Virus record (IMG/VR): IMGVR_UViG_3300025771_000029
Span: 1-61,105 of that record
DNA: 61,105 bases
DNA from: a virus
Reading direction: 5' to 3' (one strand)
Under the pieces are notes generated by a model. It searched no databases. It was not told where the DNA came from and was given only the letters and a program-made list of their open reading frames with translations. Positions 38,897 through 47,409 of the stretch are shown in pieces; the stretch's first letter is position 1; every line of letters starts with the position of its first letter. A program made the translations under genes and the position numbers.

Positions 38897-39910
38897 ATGG
38901 CTAAGAAAGAAACCCCTGAAGAGCAGTTTGATACGGTATTTGACGTAATGCCCGGTGCAGAGCGCGATACTGAAGAAGTCGAAGCAGTAGATATGAACTT
39001 TGGGCTGGGCGAAGAGGAGCCAGAACCCGAAGAACCCGAAACCGAGGAGCAGGAGGAGCCGGTTGCGGAGGCTGAAACGCCTGAAGAAGAGCAGGAGGAA
39101 GAGGAGGTAGTTGCCGAAGAGACCGAAGAACCGGTCGCAGAGGCTGAATCTGAGCCAGAACCCGAGCCAGAACCCGAGAAAAAAGAGCACATGGTCCCTA
39201 AATCTCGGCTGGACGAGGTGTTGCAGAAGCAGAAAGCCCTGCAAAAGCAGTTGGAGGACATGAAAAAAGCGCAGGAACCCCCTGCAAACGCGCCTGATCC
39301 TTACGATTTTGACTCAAAAGAGCGCGAGTACATGAATTTGGTGCTCGATGGCAAGGAAGCAGACGCGGTCAAGCTCCGCCAAGAGATCCGAAACGCCGAA
39401 AAAGCGCAGCTTGAGTTCGATATGAACGAAAAAATGCAGCAGACCGTGCAGCACAACGCACAAGCTACAGCGTTACAAGCGGCTGCAAACGAGTTAGAGG
39501 CGCAGTTTCCGGTATTTGACCAGAATTCTGAGGCTTATAACGAGGGTTACACGCAGGAAGTCATCGGTTTGCGTGACGCGTTCATCATGCAGGGCTACGA
39601 CGCGGTAGATGCGTTGACTAAAGCGGCAAATTTCGTCATTAAAACAAACGATTTGGCCGCTCCAGAGCCTACAAGTAGCACTTTGGATGCACGAACTGCG
39701 CCGAAACAGAAGCCTGTGGACGAAGTTGCAAAAAAGCGGGCTGAAGTGAGCAAAAAACTGAAGGCTGCAGAGTCACAGCCGCCCGAATTACCCGGTGAGA
39801 GTTCTGCCGCGCGGGGCGAAAGGGCCGTGGACGTATCCACCATGTCTGAGGACGAGTTTAACGCTCTGCCAGACGCCACAATCAAACGATTACGAGGGGA
39901 TATTTTGTAA
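38897..39910 (+). CDS. Capsid scaffolding protein
   Basis: 337 residues. The first 100 are extremely acidic (long Glu/Pro runs such as EEEPEPEEPETEEQEE), followed by a coiled coil (VPKSRLDEVLQKQKALQKQLEDMKK) and a mixed C-terminal region. Low-complexity acid-rich helical proteins between portal and capsid genes are scaffolds. It guides procapsid assembly and exits before maturation. AGGAG precedes the start. Confidence 0.88.
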   Translation: MAKKETPEEQFDTVFDVMPGAERDTEEVEAVDMNFGLGEEEPEPEEPETEEQEEPVAEAETPEEEQEEEEVVAEETEEPVAEAESEPEPEPEPEKKEHMVPKSRLDEVLQKQKALQKQLEDMKKAQEPPANAPDPYDFDSKEREYMNLVLDGKEADAVKLRQEIRNAEKAQLEFDMNEKMQQTVQHNAQATALQAAANELEAQFPVFDQNSEAYNEGYTQEVIGLRDAFIMQGYDAVDALTKAANFVIKTNDLAAPEPTSSTLDARTAPKQKPVDEVAKKRAEVSKKLKAAESQPPELPGESSAARGERAVDVSTMSEDEFNALPDATIKRLRGDIL

Positions 39911-40221
39911 TGGCTGAGAAAAAAGACTCCCGGCTCGCGAGGGCGGGTGTGTCTGGGTACAACAAACCCAAACGCACTCCGTCTCATCCCACTAAGTCAC
40001 ACATTGTTGTGGCTAAGTGTGGTGGCAAGGTCAAAACCATACGTTTTGGTCAGCAGGGGGTCAAAACCAACCAGACGGTTGGGCAGCGCAAGGCGTTTAA
40101 GTCGCGCCACGCTAAGAACATAGCCAAAGGTTGCCTTTCAGCGGCTTACTGGGCTGACAAGGTGAAGTGGTCGCCCAGTAAGACGAAGTCGTCATCAACC
40201 AAGTGGAAGAAAGGGAGTTAG
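39910..40221 (+). CDS. Small basic phage protein of the DUF6321 type
   Basis: 103 residues. SRLARAGVSGYNKPKRTPSHPTKSHIVVAK..IRFGQQGVKT..FKSRHAKNIAKGCLSAAYWADKVKW is a distinctive pattern found in many phages between portal/scaffold and capsid genes (DUF6321 from memory). Basic charge suggests DNA or capsid-interior association, but function is not established. Start overlaps the scaffold stop (TAATG). Confidence 0.8.
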   Translation: MAEKKDSRLARAGVSGYNKPKRTPSHPTKSHIVVAKCGGKVKTIRFGQQGVKTNQTVGQRKAFKSRHAKNIAKGCLSAAYWADKVKWSPSKTKSSSTKWKKGS

Positions 40222-40223
40222 TT

Positions 40224-40313
40224 ATGCACGACGGAAAACCATGCAGCGCAAAGCGCGGCAAGAAGAAAGCCTCGACTAAGAAGAAAGCGAAGGCTAAAAA
40301 AACGGCAAAGTAG
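40224..40313 (+). CDS. Lysine-rich 29-residue peptide
   Basis: MHDGKPCSAKRGKKKASTKK then KAKAKKTAK: about half Lys/Arg. GGGAG lies eight bases before ATG, two bases after the previous stop. A peptide this basic beside capsid genes could neutralise DNA or bind the procapsid interior. It is too short for automatic callers; translation is likely from the ribosome-binding site. Confidence 0.6.
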   Translation: MHDGKPCSAKRGKKKASTKKKAKAKKTAK

Positions 40314-40322
40314 CGTTAGGTC

Positions 40323-40351
40323 TTGCGCTTAAATATTACCGGCGCTAATAT
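40323..40351 (+). promoter_or_regulatory. Operator-promoter of the major capsid gene
   Basis: TATTACCGGCGCTAATA (40334-40350). TTGCGC (40323-40328), 17-bp spacer, TAATAT (40346-40351). Predicted start near 40358, giving a leader of about 207 bases before the capsid ATG. Confidence 0.78.
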
Positions 40352-40560
40352 ATAGTTAAGATTCGTATGCCTAAACGATAGAAGGCCGTGTCGTACACGT
40401 TAAAACCGACCTCCGCCTGCACAGGCGTTAAACCTGCCGAGGTCGCGCCTCGCTAATAAGCGCTAGTTCGTCGCCTCACGATACGGGGAAACGGATTAGC
40501 CGCTCCATAAGTCGGCTATGAGTGGGCGTATGCCCGTCGTATTTATCGCAAAAGGAGGCC
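40352..40560 (+). promoter_or_regulatory. Structured 5' leader of the major capsid mRNA
   Basis: No gene is convincing here. Several nested hairpins are visible: CGTG-TCGTA-CACG, GACCTCCGCCTG paired with CAGGCG..GAGGTC (about 40411-40446), and GGGCGTATGCCC just before the ribosome-binding site. AAGGAGG precedes ATG 40565. A long folded leader may stabilise the capsid message or regulate its translation; function is inferred from structure only. Confidence 0.5.
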
Positions 40561-40564
40561 TATC

Positions 40565-41710
40565 ATGGCTTTAACTAATTTTGCGGCGCTGACTACTGAA
40601 CAGTTAACAGCATGGAGCCGCGATTTTTGGCGTGTTGCTCGCAACGCATCTTTCATTAACCAGTTCGCCGGTAGTGGCTCTAACGCCATGGTCCAGCGAG
40701 TCACTGAACTCACCAAGTCTGAGAAGGGCACCCGCGCTGTATTGACCTTGCTCGCCGACATGACCGGAGACGGTATCACTGGTGACAACACTCTGGAAGG
40801 TAATGAAGAAGCTCTCAGAAGCTACGACATTACTATTCAGCTTGATCAGCTGCGTTTCGCGAACCGAATCGCTGGCCGACTGGCTGACCAGAAGTCTGTC
40901 GTCAACTTCCGTGAGACCTCTCGCGACATGCTGGCGTATGCCATGGCTGACCGCATGGACCAGCTAGGGTTCTTGACGCTGTCTGGTGTTGCTTACACGC
41001 ACAAGACGAATGGTGGTCTGCGCCCCACTTCAGCATCCGCTGGGCATGAGTTGGTAGACCTAGAGTACGCGTCTGATGTATCTGCGCCTACTGCTAATCG
41101 TCACCGCCGTATTTCAGGTAACGACATCGTTGCTGGAGATACCACGGCTGTAACGGCTACCGACAAGCTGGGCTATCGCCACATTGTAGAGTTGAAGGCT
41201 TACGCCAAAGACAACTACATCCGTGGTCTGCGAGGTCAGGGCAATCAGGAGCTGTTCCACCTGTTTGTCACTCCGCAGCAGATGGCTAACTTGAAGCTTG
41301 ACGCTGACTTCCTCGCTAACGTTCGTAACGCTGGCGTTCGTGGTCCTAACAACGAGCTGTTCTCAGGCTCTGCTTCACTGATGGTTGATGGTGTGATGGT
41401 CCATGAGTTCCGCCACGTCTTCTCAACCGAAGGTGCGACGACCGGTACTTCCGGTAACGCTGGTGCCGCTGGCTATAAGTGGGGTGCTGACGCTGACGTA
41501 GTTGGTGCACGCGCGCTGTTCTGTGGTGCTCAAGCGCTCGCCATGGCTGACATCGGTCTCCCAGAGATCGTAGAAGATACTTTCGATTACGAGAACCAAG
41601 CTGGTATCTCAATCGGCAAGATCTTCGGCCTGCGTAAGCCTAAGTACAACAGCGACTACAACGGCTCTGTTGAAGACTTCGGAGTTATCTGTCTCGACAC
41701 TGCTCAGTAA
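40565..41710 (+). CDS. Major capsid protein, N4-gp56/DUF4043-like
   Basis: 381 residues. MALTNFAALTTEQLTAWSRD, NASFINQF, VTELTKSEKGTRAVLTLLADM and RFANRIAGRLADQKSVVNFRETSRDMLAYAMADRMDQLGFLTLSG match the N4 gp56-like HK97-fold capsid family. It forms the icosahedral shell. It has its own operator-promoter, a long leader with a strong ribosome-binding site, and a strong terminator 10 bases after its stop, so it can be made in excess as a monocistronic message. Confidence 0.94.
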   Translation: MALTNFAALTTEQLTAWSRDFWRVARNASFINQFAGSGSNAMVQRVTELTKSEKGTRAVLTLLADMTGDGITGDNTLEGNEEALRSYDITIQLDQLRFANRIAGRLADQKSVVNFRETSRDMLAYAMADRMDQLGFLTLSGVAYTHKTNGGLRPTSASAGHELVDLEYASDVSAPTANRHRRISGNDIVAGDTTAVTATDKLGYRHIVELKAYAKDNYIRGLRGQGNQELFHLFVTPQQMANLKLDADFLANVRNAGVRGPNNELFSGSASLMVDGVMVHEFRHVFSTEGATTGTSGNAGAAGYKWGADADVVGARALFCGAQALAMADIGLPEIVEDTFDYENQAGISIGKIFGLRKPKYNSDYNGSVEDFGVICLDTAQ

Positions 41711-41719
41711 ACCTGATCA

Positions 41720-41746
41720 CCCCCTCTTCGGAGGGGGTTTTTCTTT
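41720..41746 (+). terminator. Rho-independent terminator after the capsid gene
   Basis: CCCCCTC-TTCG-GAGGGGG stem with a UUCG loop, followed by TTTTTCTTT. It lies ten bases past the capsid stop and 12 bases before the next start; read-through must supply the downstream morphogenesis genes unless another promoter exists. Confidence 0.95.
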
Positions 41747-41758
41747 AAGGATTAAGTG

Positions 41759-42118
41759 ATGAAAGTGATTTCCGACAAAGATTTACGAGTGACGACGCTA
41801 GGTGGTACGGCGGTGTTACTCCAAGCCGGGGTTCCACGAGAACTCGGAGACGACATAGGCCTGAAGGCCATAACCATGGGTGCAAGACGTGCAGATGAGC
41901 CTTTAGTCACCCATGAAGTCGTGATCGATGAACCATTAATCACGAAGGATGAAGAGGAAGCATTAGTCGGAGTCATGAATGATCTGATCGATTCAGCTGA
42001 CCCTGACAACTTTAAATCAGACGGCACTCCGAAAGCGGCTGTCGTAAATAAAGCAGCCGGTAGGACAGTCCCACCGGAAGAGCGCGAACAGGCTTGGGAA
42101 CAAGCGCTTAATTCTTAA
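41759..42118 (+). CDS. Hypothetical head-region protein (119 residues)
   Basis: MKVISDKDLRVTTLGGTAVL.. PRELGDDIGLKAITMGARR. AAGGA lies ten bases before ATG 41759. Acidic C-terminus (EEREQAWEQALNS). No family recognised, but proteins of this size right after the capsid gene are often head completion or decoration factors; that is inference. Confidence 0.65.
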   Translation: MKVISDKDLRVTTLGGTAVLLQAGVPRELGDDIGLKAITMGARRADEPLVTHEVVIDEPLITKDEEEALVGVMNDLIDSADPDNFKSDGTPKAAVVNKAAGRTVPPEEREQAWEQALNS

Positions 42119-42130
42119 CGAGGAAAGATA

Positions 42131-42844
42131 ATGGCCGTTTCAGTAGCAAGTGTTATCGATAGAGTTCAAGTTACCTTGCAGGATACAACTGGTATCCGGT
42201 GGCCCGAAACGTCCGAGCTCATTCTTTGGGTGAACGACGCGCAGCGTGAAATAGCGCTGCTAAAGCCCGACGCATCTGCCACTAATGACACGATTACGCT
42301 TGTCACTGGAACAAAGCAGTCGATCCCAAGCGCGGGGAACCGGCTGTTGCGCGTGGTACGTAACATGTCTGCTGCGAGCGGGGGTACTGGAAAGCGTTCT
42401 ATTCGGTTAGTTTCGCGCGAGATTCTTGATGCTCAGACACCTGATTGGCACGACCCGACTGTATCAGGCGATGCAGCACATGGATCTGTCGTCAAACACT
42501 ACATGTACGACGAGCAAGACCCACGTAATTTTTATGTGTACCCCGGCGTAAGTGGGAGTGCTTATATAGAAATTGTCTATTCTGCTAATCCAACTACTGT
42601 CACCGCAAGCGACAATCTGTCTATCCCAGATATTTATGCCAATGCGGTTATGAACTACGTGCTGTATATGGCTTACATGAAGGACGCGGAATACGCAGGT
42701 AACAGCCAGCGTGCCGCGAATCATTTCCAGCTATTTACAGCGTCTGTAACAGGCAAAGCGCAGGTTGATCTCATCACAACGCCGAACGCCGAGTCACGTT
42801 CAAATCCTAATCTGACTGCCGGTGGGCAGATGATGGCTCAGTAA
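42131..42844 (+). CDS. Head-tail adaptor-like protein (DUF6682-type)
   Basis: 237 residues. IRWPETSELILWVNDAQREIALLKPDA, LLRVVRNM and DPRNFYVYP..AYIEIVYSANP with IPDIYANAVMNYVLYMAYMKDAEYAGNSQRAANHF match adaptor proteins of short-tailed phages (DUF6682 from memory). It would form the ring below the portal. AGGAAAG precedes ATG. Confidence 0.8.
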   Translation: MAVSVASVIDRVQVTLQDTTGIRWPETSELILWVNDAQREIALLKPDASATNDTITLVTGTKQSIPSAGNRLLRVVRNMSAASGGTGKRSIRLVSREILDAQTPDWHDPTVSGDAAHGSVVKHYMYDEQDPRNFYVYPGVSGSAYIEIVYSANPTTVTASDNLSIPDIYANAVMNYVLYMAYMKDAEYAGNSQRAANHFQLFTASVTGKAQVDLITTPNAESRSNPNLTAGGQMMAQ

Positions 42845-43534
42845 ATGGCGATACTTTACGAATCGTTACTCCCCGAGGTCATCCCTATGGTGCCGGGGTG
42901 CCCCGATACGCTAATCGAAAGCAATATTCGAGCGGCGGTGATAGAGCTGTGTGAAAAGGCGGGGGTATATCAGGCTGAACTTGACCCAGTGACTACTGTA
43001 GCGGGGCTGTACGAGTACGACCTTGAACCCCCCGCGAACACGGTAGTAGAAAAGGTTCTGTGGGTAGTACACAAGGGCAAGGATCTAGAGCCGATATCTA
43101 CTGGTCTCTTGGAGCAACGTAAACCCAGCTGGCGGGATGCGGATAAGCGCGGCGAGCCCGAGTATTTCGTGAAGCCCTCGCAGGCGCTGTTTTGGCTAGT
43201 GCCTGTCCCAGACGAAACCATTGTATCTAGCACTGTGCTCCGTGTGCAGCTGAAGCCAACGCATACTTCGACAGCATGCGAAAACGAGATCATGGACGAC
43301 TACCGAGACACCATTATCAATGGAGCGCTGTTCCGTTTGCTTCGTCTGCCAAGCAAAGAGTGGACGGACTACGCGGGCGCGCAGGTGTACGGCAGTTTGT
43401 TCCAGCAAGGCATCAAAGATGCTGAAACAAAAGCGCGACATGGCGACATGCCTATCGCAAGGAAGGTCCGGTACGGAGGAGTTCACCGGTCCTATGGTCT
43501 TTCTAGGAAGAAGTATGGACGAGAAATCGCGTGA
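42845..43534 (+). CDS. Tail/adaptor structural protein
   Basis: 229 residues. PEVIPMVPGCPDTLIESNIRAAVIELCEKAGVYQ..YEYDLEPPANTVVEKVLWV..LPSKEWTDYAGAQVYGSLFQQGIKDAETKA is a helix-plus-beta layout resembling the preceding adaptor and T7-like tail-tube components. Its ATG follows the adaptor stop with no gap. Probably the second connector ring or nozzle piece. Confidence 0.72.
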   Translation: MAILYESLLPEVIPMVPGCPDTLIESNIRAAVIELCEKAGVYQAELDPVTTVAGLYEYDLEPPANTVVEKVLWVVHKGKDLEPISTGLLEQRKPSWRDADKRGEPEYFVKPSQALFWLVPVPDETIVSSTVLRVQLKPTHTSTACENEIMDDYRDTIINGALFRLLRLPSKEWTDYAGAQVYGSLFQQGIKDAETKARHGDMPIARKVRYGGVHRSYGLSRKKYGREIA

Positions 43535-43943
43535 CCCAGTTATTGCAGATATTCGCGAGCATTGGGGTTGGGTTAGGCCGGGGCTTGAAGAGATTCTTAA
43601 TGAAGATCCCTTTATTGATGTCATCCCCGAAGACGTTTTTACGGCATGCAAAACAGAGTCTGCACATCTGTGGGTTACAGATGATGGGTTTGTGGTAACG
43701 ACGGGGTTGACTGACCCTTACAGCGGTAAACGAACATTGCTGATTTGGTTCGCTTGGGCAAAAAAGAAAGGCATGAACATAGCGGCACAGTGCGTAGGGT
43801 TTTTTGAGCAAGTTGCTTACGACGCGGGTTTTAGTTCTATCGAAGTAAGAACCCGCCACGAGCAACTAGGTGAGTACATAGAACAGTCTGTTGGTTGGGA
43901 AAAAGAGACAGTTGTCTACAGAAGAGATTTGAGAAATGGGTAG
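43515..43943 (+). CDS. GNAT-like protein, T7 gp13-like internal protein candidate
   Basis: 142 residues from MDEKSRDPVIADIREHWGWV. The core AHLWVTDDGFVVTTGLTDPYSGKRTLLIWFAWAKKKGMNIAAQCVGFFEQVAYDAGFSSIEVRT resembles a degenerate acetyltransferase fold used in podovirus internal proteins. AGGAAG precedes ATG; the longer frame from 43320 overlaps the previous gene and is rejected. Ahead of three internal-virion-type genes, a virion role is likely. Confidence 0.65.
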   Translation: MDEKSRDPVIADIREHWGWVRPGLEEILNEDPFIDVIPEDVFTACKTESAHLWVTDDGFVVTTGLTDPYSGKRTLLIWFAWAKKKGMNIAAQCVGFFEQVAYDAGFSSIEVRTRHEQLGEYIEQSVGWEKETVVYRRDLRNG

Positions 43944-44571
43944 TACACCAAGTCAATCCGATTACAAACCAAGCGAAGCTGACAAGGCGAACGCATCGGT
44001 TGCCATGGCTGAGTATCGGTTCTTCAAGCAGAACTATGACCCACTTCTGCAGCAGATGCGCGACAAGTCTATGAACGAGGACTTTTCAGCAACGCTGCGG
44101 GGCCGTGCTAATGCCGACACGATGCAAGCGTTAACGCCGTCTGGCTACAGAAGTACCCAGATGAGTGATTTACCTAGCGATATAAACACGGCGTTGCAAG
44201 GACAGCTGCAAGGAGCCAGCGCCGCCGGTAAAGAGATCCAGAATACGATGCAGACTAACGTACTTGGTACAGCGCGCGGACAGGCTGCGGACGCACAAAC
44301 AGGCATGGCGCAAGCAGCGCGGTTAGGCACATCTGAAGCGCTTGCTAGAGCGCAAGCTAAGCAGACCGAAAAAGACGCGTTGTACGGAGCCGCTGCCCAA
44401 TTAATTACATCTGCTGCGCTGCAGGGCTTTGACAATATGCAGACGAGCGGCACAAAAGTAAATATGGGTCCGTCTACCAAGGTTCAGGGCTCGTTCTTCA
44501 CGCCAGTTGATAAGCAAGGCAAGCCGATCACAGGGTTTAAAAACAGGTTCACTTACGGGACGGGTGGCTAA
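43936..44571 (+). CDS. Internal virion protein (gp14-like)
   Basis: 211 residues. Ala/Gln-rich helical sequence (QLQGASAAGKEIQNTMQTNVLGTARGQAADAQTG) with a Gly-rich C-terminus. Position after the connector genes and before two larger helical proteins corresponds to T7 gp14, an ejection protein. Similarity is in composition and order, not in detectable motifs. Overlaps the previous gene by 8 bases and the next by one. Confidence 0.65.
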   Translation: MGSTPSQSDYKPSEADKANASVAMAEYRFFKQNYDPLLQQMRDKSMNEDFSATLRGRANADTMQALTPSGYRSTQMSDLPSDINTALQGQLQGASAAGKEIQNTMQTNVLGTARGQAADAQTGMAQAARLGTSEALARAQAKQTEKDALYGAAAQLITSAALQGFDNMQTSGTKVNMGPSTKVQGSFFTPVDKQGKPITGFKNRFTYGTGG

Positions 44572-45317
44572 TGATTAGTTTAGGCAATCTAGGCAATATA
44601 GATGCTGCGCGCGTAAGAGCGATTCAAGACTCATACATGACGGGCGCTGTAGATCCAGAGGATGGGGGGATTGGTGCTGGCGCTGCTGGGGTAACTGGGA
44701 CTACTGCCGGAACGACCGCAGGCGCCGCAACAGGCGGCGGGACAGGGTATACCGGCCCACGCGGTGGATACCCCGGTATTTACAACACCGGCAATAATCT
44801 GCCAGCTGTTTCTGATCCCGACAAGGCTTACGCTGATCTGACTCGGCAAGAGTATCTCGACTACATCACGAACTACCGTGATTTTGAGCTTGACCTGATT
44901 AATAAAGCGACGACGGACACGAGCCTGATTGATCAAGCGAGAGAGGACCGCGAGAAAGCTTCGGCGCTTACTGCAGGCATGGCTGAACGAAATCGTAGTC
45001 GGTACGGGGCGGCGTTGACACCCGTGCAGCAACAGCAGCAGGACCGGCGGCTGCAGTTAGGTAACACCCTGGGGGGTATACAGGCGGTGAGCGACGCCAA
45101 AATTGCTCAGCGAGAGTCGAATACGCGGCTGTTGTCTGACTTGATAAATATCGGGCAGGGCGTAAACCGCTCCAGTCAGCAGCAGCTTGCGACATCTGCT
45201 GCTAACAAGGTGCAGTTAGATAACGCATACCGTCAGGCCAAAGCGAATTCCCGAGCACAAACCTACAGCACCCTAGGCACTTTGGGCGCTATGGCAATTT
45301 TTGCGTTCGCGTTTTAA
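44571..45317 (+). CDS. Internal virion protein candidate (248 residues)
   Basis: Gly/Ala/Thr-rich low-complexity segment (residues 30-70, GAGAAGVTGTTAGTTAGAAT), then a long helical part (EYLDYITNYRDFELDLINKA..QARED) and a C-terminal hydrophobic end (TLGTLGAMAIFAFAF). Start overlaps the previous stop (TAATG). Probably part of the DNA-ejection set. Confidence 0.65.
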   Translation: MISLGNLGNIDAARVRAIQDSYMTGAVDPEDGGIGAGAAGVTGTTAGTTAGAATGGGTGYTGPRGGYPGIYNTGNNLPAVSDPDKAYADLTRQEYLDYITNYRDFELDLINKATTDTSLIDQAREDREKASALTAGMAERNRSRYGAALTPVQQQQQDRRLQLGNTLGGIQAVSDAKIAQRESNTRLLSDLINIGQGVNRSSQQQLATSAANKVQLDNAYRQAKANSRAQTYSTLGTLGAMAIFAFAF

Positions 45318-45324
45318 GGGGTAA

Positions 45325-47409
45325 GTGATGTCAATTGCTGAAGGGGCTACCAGCGCGATTTCTATGTTTCAAGCTATGCAGAGAAACCGCATGGCTAGGG
45401 ACGAGCTTGAGTATCAGCGGCAGCAGGATGCGATAAATCGTGCGGATCGGCTAGCAGAATCACGGGCGCTTGCTGAATATCGGAGAGATATTTTAGATGG
45501 GCAAGAAGCAACGAGGGCGTTAGCAGAAAGACAATACGACGAAGCAGCTCCGTTTCGGGCACAAAACTTACGTAAAACAACGGCTGAAGCTGACCGCGCA
45601 GAGGTACAGGCCAGATCTGAACTGCTTACACACGATACCCGAGTAAACACGGATCTGATTGACGGGTGGACTAGTCAGAACCTTATAAATCCTAATGATT
45701 GGACTCTGCTAGACAAGCGTAGGCTAGCGGAAGGTATTCGAAATGGAGACAAGACCTCTACAGATTTAATACTTAGTCAAGCAAGTAGTCAGCTAGACCT
45801 ACCAACAGGTTCGACGGCTGTTGGGTTAGATCGACTACCGAATGGGAATTACGTCGTCAGAGTGAAGAATAGTGATGGGTCTCCAGGGGTTGTTACTGGC
45901 CCTGATGGTAGCAGTGACCCTAATGCTAAACCGGCTCAGTTTACTGCGGAGCAGTTAGCAGGCTTAGCTGAAGTGGGTTACCAGCTCGGTACGCTCGCAG
46001 CGAGCAAATATGACCCTATGCTGCTTCGCCAGTTACAAAATAAAATAGGCTTAGATGCGGATGCCGCTGAAATAGATGCCGCACTTAGCTCTGCTGCTTA
46101 CGGAAGTCAGGTGGTAAAAAGTTTGCCAGCCGAGGCGCAACGATCCGCTATGAGTGTGATCGCTGCTGCTGAGACGGTCGAAGAGCGCGCCGAAGTGATA
46201 GATGCGATAGCACAAGATGCCGGTATGCCGCCACAAGCGCAGGCTTTGTTAGAGCAGCGCAGACAGGCGCAAGAAAAAGGGAAGCTGGGCGGCAATCGGG
46301 AACGTACTACGGCAAGAATTGCTGAAATCGATGCAGAACTCGCTGAGCTTGGTTTTAACAGCAGTGGTGCTCGCACGGAGGCGGCGAATCTTGTTGCCGC
46401 CACAGAAAGTGCGTCTGCAGAAGAGCTAAGTCAGGCCATTCAAAGCGGGCAACTCAAAGTCACGCCAGAGGTCACTAAATTAACTGCGGATATGCTCCGT
46501 GGCAAAGGTATCGAAGAACTCCAGCAGCTCAAACGGCTCAACAACACTGAGCGCTCTTTAGCTATTGCGGTTATGGCGGCTTCGACAACAGATCCAGCAA
46601 CTCAGCGCGCTTTGTTAGACAACATAGATAACATCATGGAAACCGGCTCACCGTCCATGAGCCGGAAGGATAGTATTAGTGCCAGACAGACTGATGAGCA
46701 GATAACCCAAGCCGAGGAAAGGCTCGCTCAGTCGGAAGCGCGGTTACGGATTGATATGGCTAAATTTAGGCGCGAACTTTCGAAAGACGGTCAGGCTAGA
46801 ACTGATGGAATGGTTGAAGGCCTGCAAGAAATAAGAAAAACGACCGAAACTATGTTTTTCGATGAAAACGGAAAGTTCAGAGACCCGTGGTCCGGTTCTG
46901 CACCCATAGCAGACAAGTGGGCAAAAACAGTTTTGCCTGACCTTCAAGCACAGCTATCGAAGATAGAATTAGGTAGAGATGGACAGCCCATAAACCCTGA
47001 TCAAATAGCAGAATATCAAGCGCTGCGGGCCGCAATAACGCAAGGCGTTGGTCTGTCATTAGCCGCCTACGCAAATAATTTTGATTGGTTTACGTCTATT
47101 GGGGTTCTTCCGGTCCCAAATCTTGGCGACATATTGAATCTTAGAGGCTGGTTGCCGTTTGATCGCGGAGAAGCTGATCAGTCTGCGGTTTCCACTGATT
47201 TTATAGGCGACCGTATCGAATTGGTTACGGCAGACGGTAGCATCAATGGCCGACCTAAAACATTTTATTACCTCGACGTTAGGGGAAATCGTACAGACCG
47301 AGGCGTAGATGCAAGTGAAATAGAAGCAAATCTCGGGAAAGAAATGTATACCTGGATGGTAGACGCTGGGAGACGCCGGTTATCACGGATTGCAGAAGAG
47401 GGTAAGTAA
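45325..47409 (+). CDS. Internal virion/ejection protein (gp15-like, 694 residues)
   Basis: Almost entirely helical and Ala/Glu/Gln-rich: RDELEYQRQQDAINRADRLAESRALAEYRRD, later EERLAQSEARLRIDMAKFRREL. Size and place between a gp14-like and a giant gp16-like gene fit T7 gp15. It would assemble with its neighbours into the channel that spans the host envelope on ejection. No enzymatic motif is seen. Confidence 0.7.
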   Translation: MMSIAEGATSAISMFQAMQRNRMARDELEYQRQQDAINRADRLAESRALAEYRRDILDGQEATRALAERQYDEAAPFRAQNLRKTTAEADRAEVQARSELLTHDTRVNTDLIDGWTSQNLINPNDWTLLDKRRLAEGIRNGDKTSTDLILSQASSQLDLPTGSTAVGLDRLPNGNYVVRVKNSDGSPGVVTGPDGSSDPNAKPAQFTAEQLAGLAEVGYQLGTLAASKYDPMLLRQLQNKIGLDADAAEIDAALSSAAYGSQVVKSLPAEAQRSAMSVIAAAETVEERAEVIDAIAQDAGMPPQAQALLEQRRQAQEKGKLGGNRERTTARIAEIDAELAELGFNSSGARTEAANLVAATESASAEELSQAIQSGQLKVTPEVTKLTADMLRGKGIEELQQLKRLNNTERSLAIAVMAASTTDPATQRALLDNIDNIMETGSPSMSRKDSISARQTDEQITQAEERLAQSEARLRIDMAKFRRELSKDGQARTDGMVEGLQEIRKTTETMFFDENGKFRDPWSGSAPIADKWAKTVLPDLQAQLSKIELGRDGQPINPDQIAEYQALRAAITQGVGLSLAAYANNFDWFTSIGVLPVPNLGDILNLRGWLPFDRGEADQSAVSTDFIGDRIELVTADGSINGRPKTFYYLDVRGNRTDRGVDASEIEANLGKEMYTWMVDAGRRRLSRIAEEGK

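Noticed and set aside
40503-40580. 18-residue frame overlapping the capsid start (ATG near 40518)
   Set aside because: It has no ribosome-binding site of its own and contains the capsid Shine-Dalgarno; more likely leader sequence.
43320-43514. N-terminal extension of the GNAT-like protein
   Set aside because: This part lies entirely within the preceding gene in another frame; ATG 43515 has a proper ribosome-binding site.
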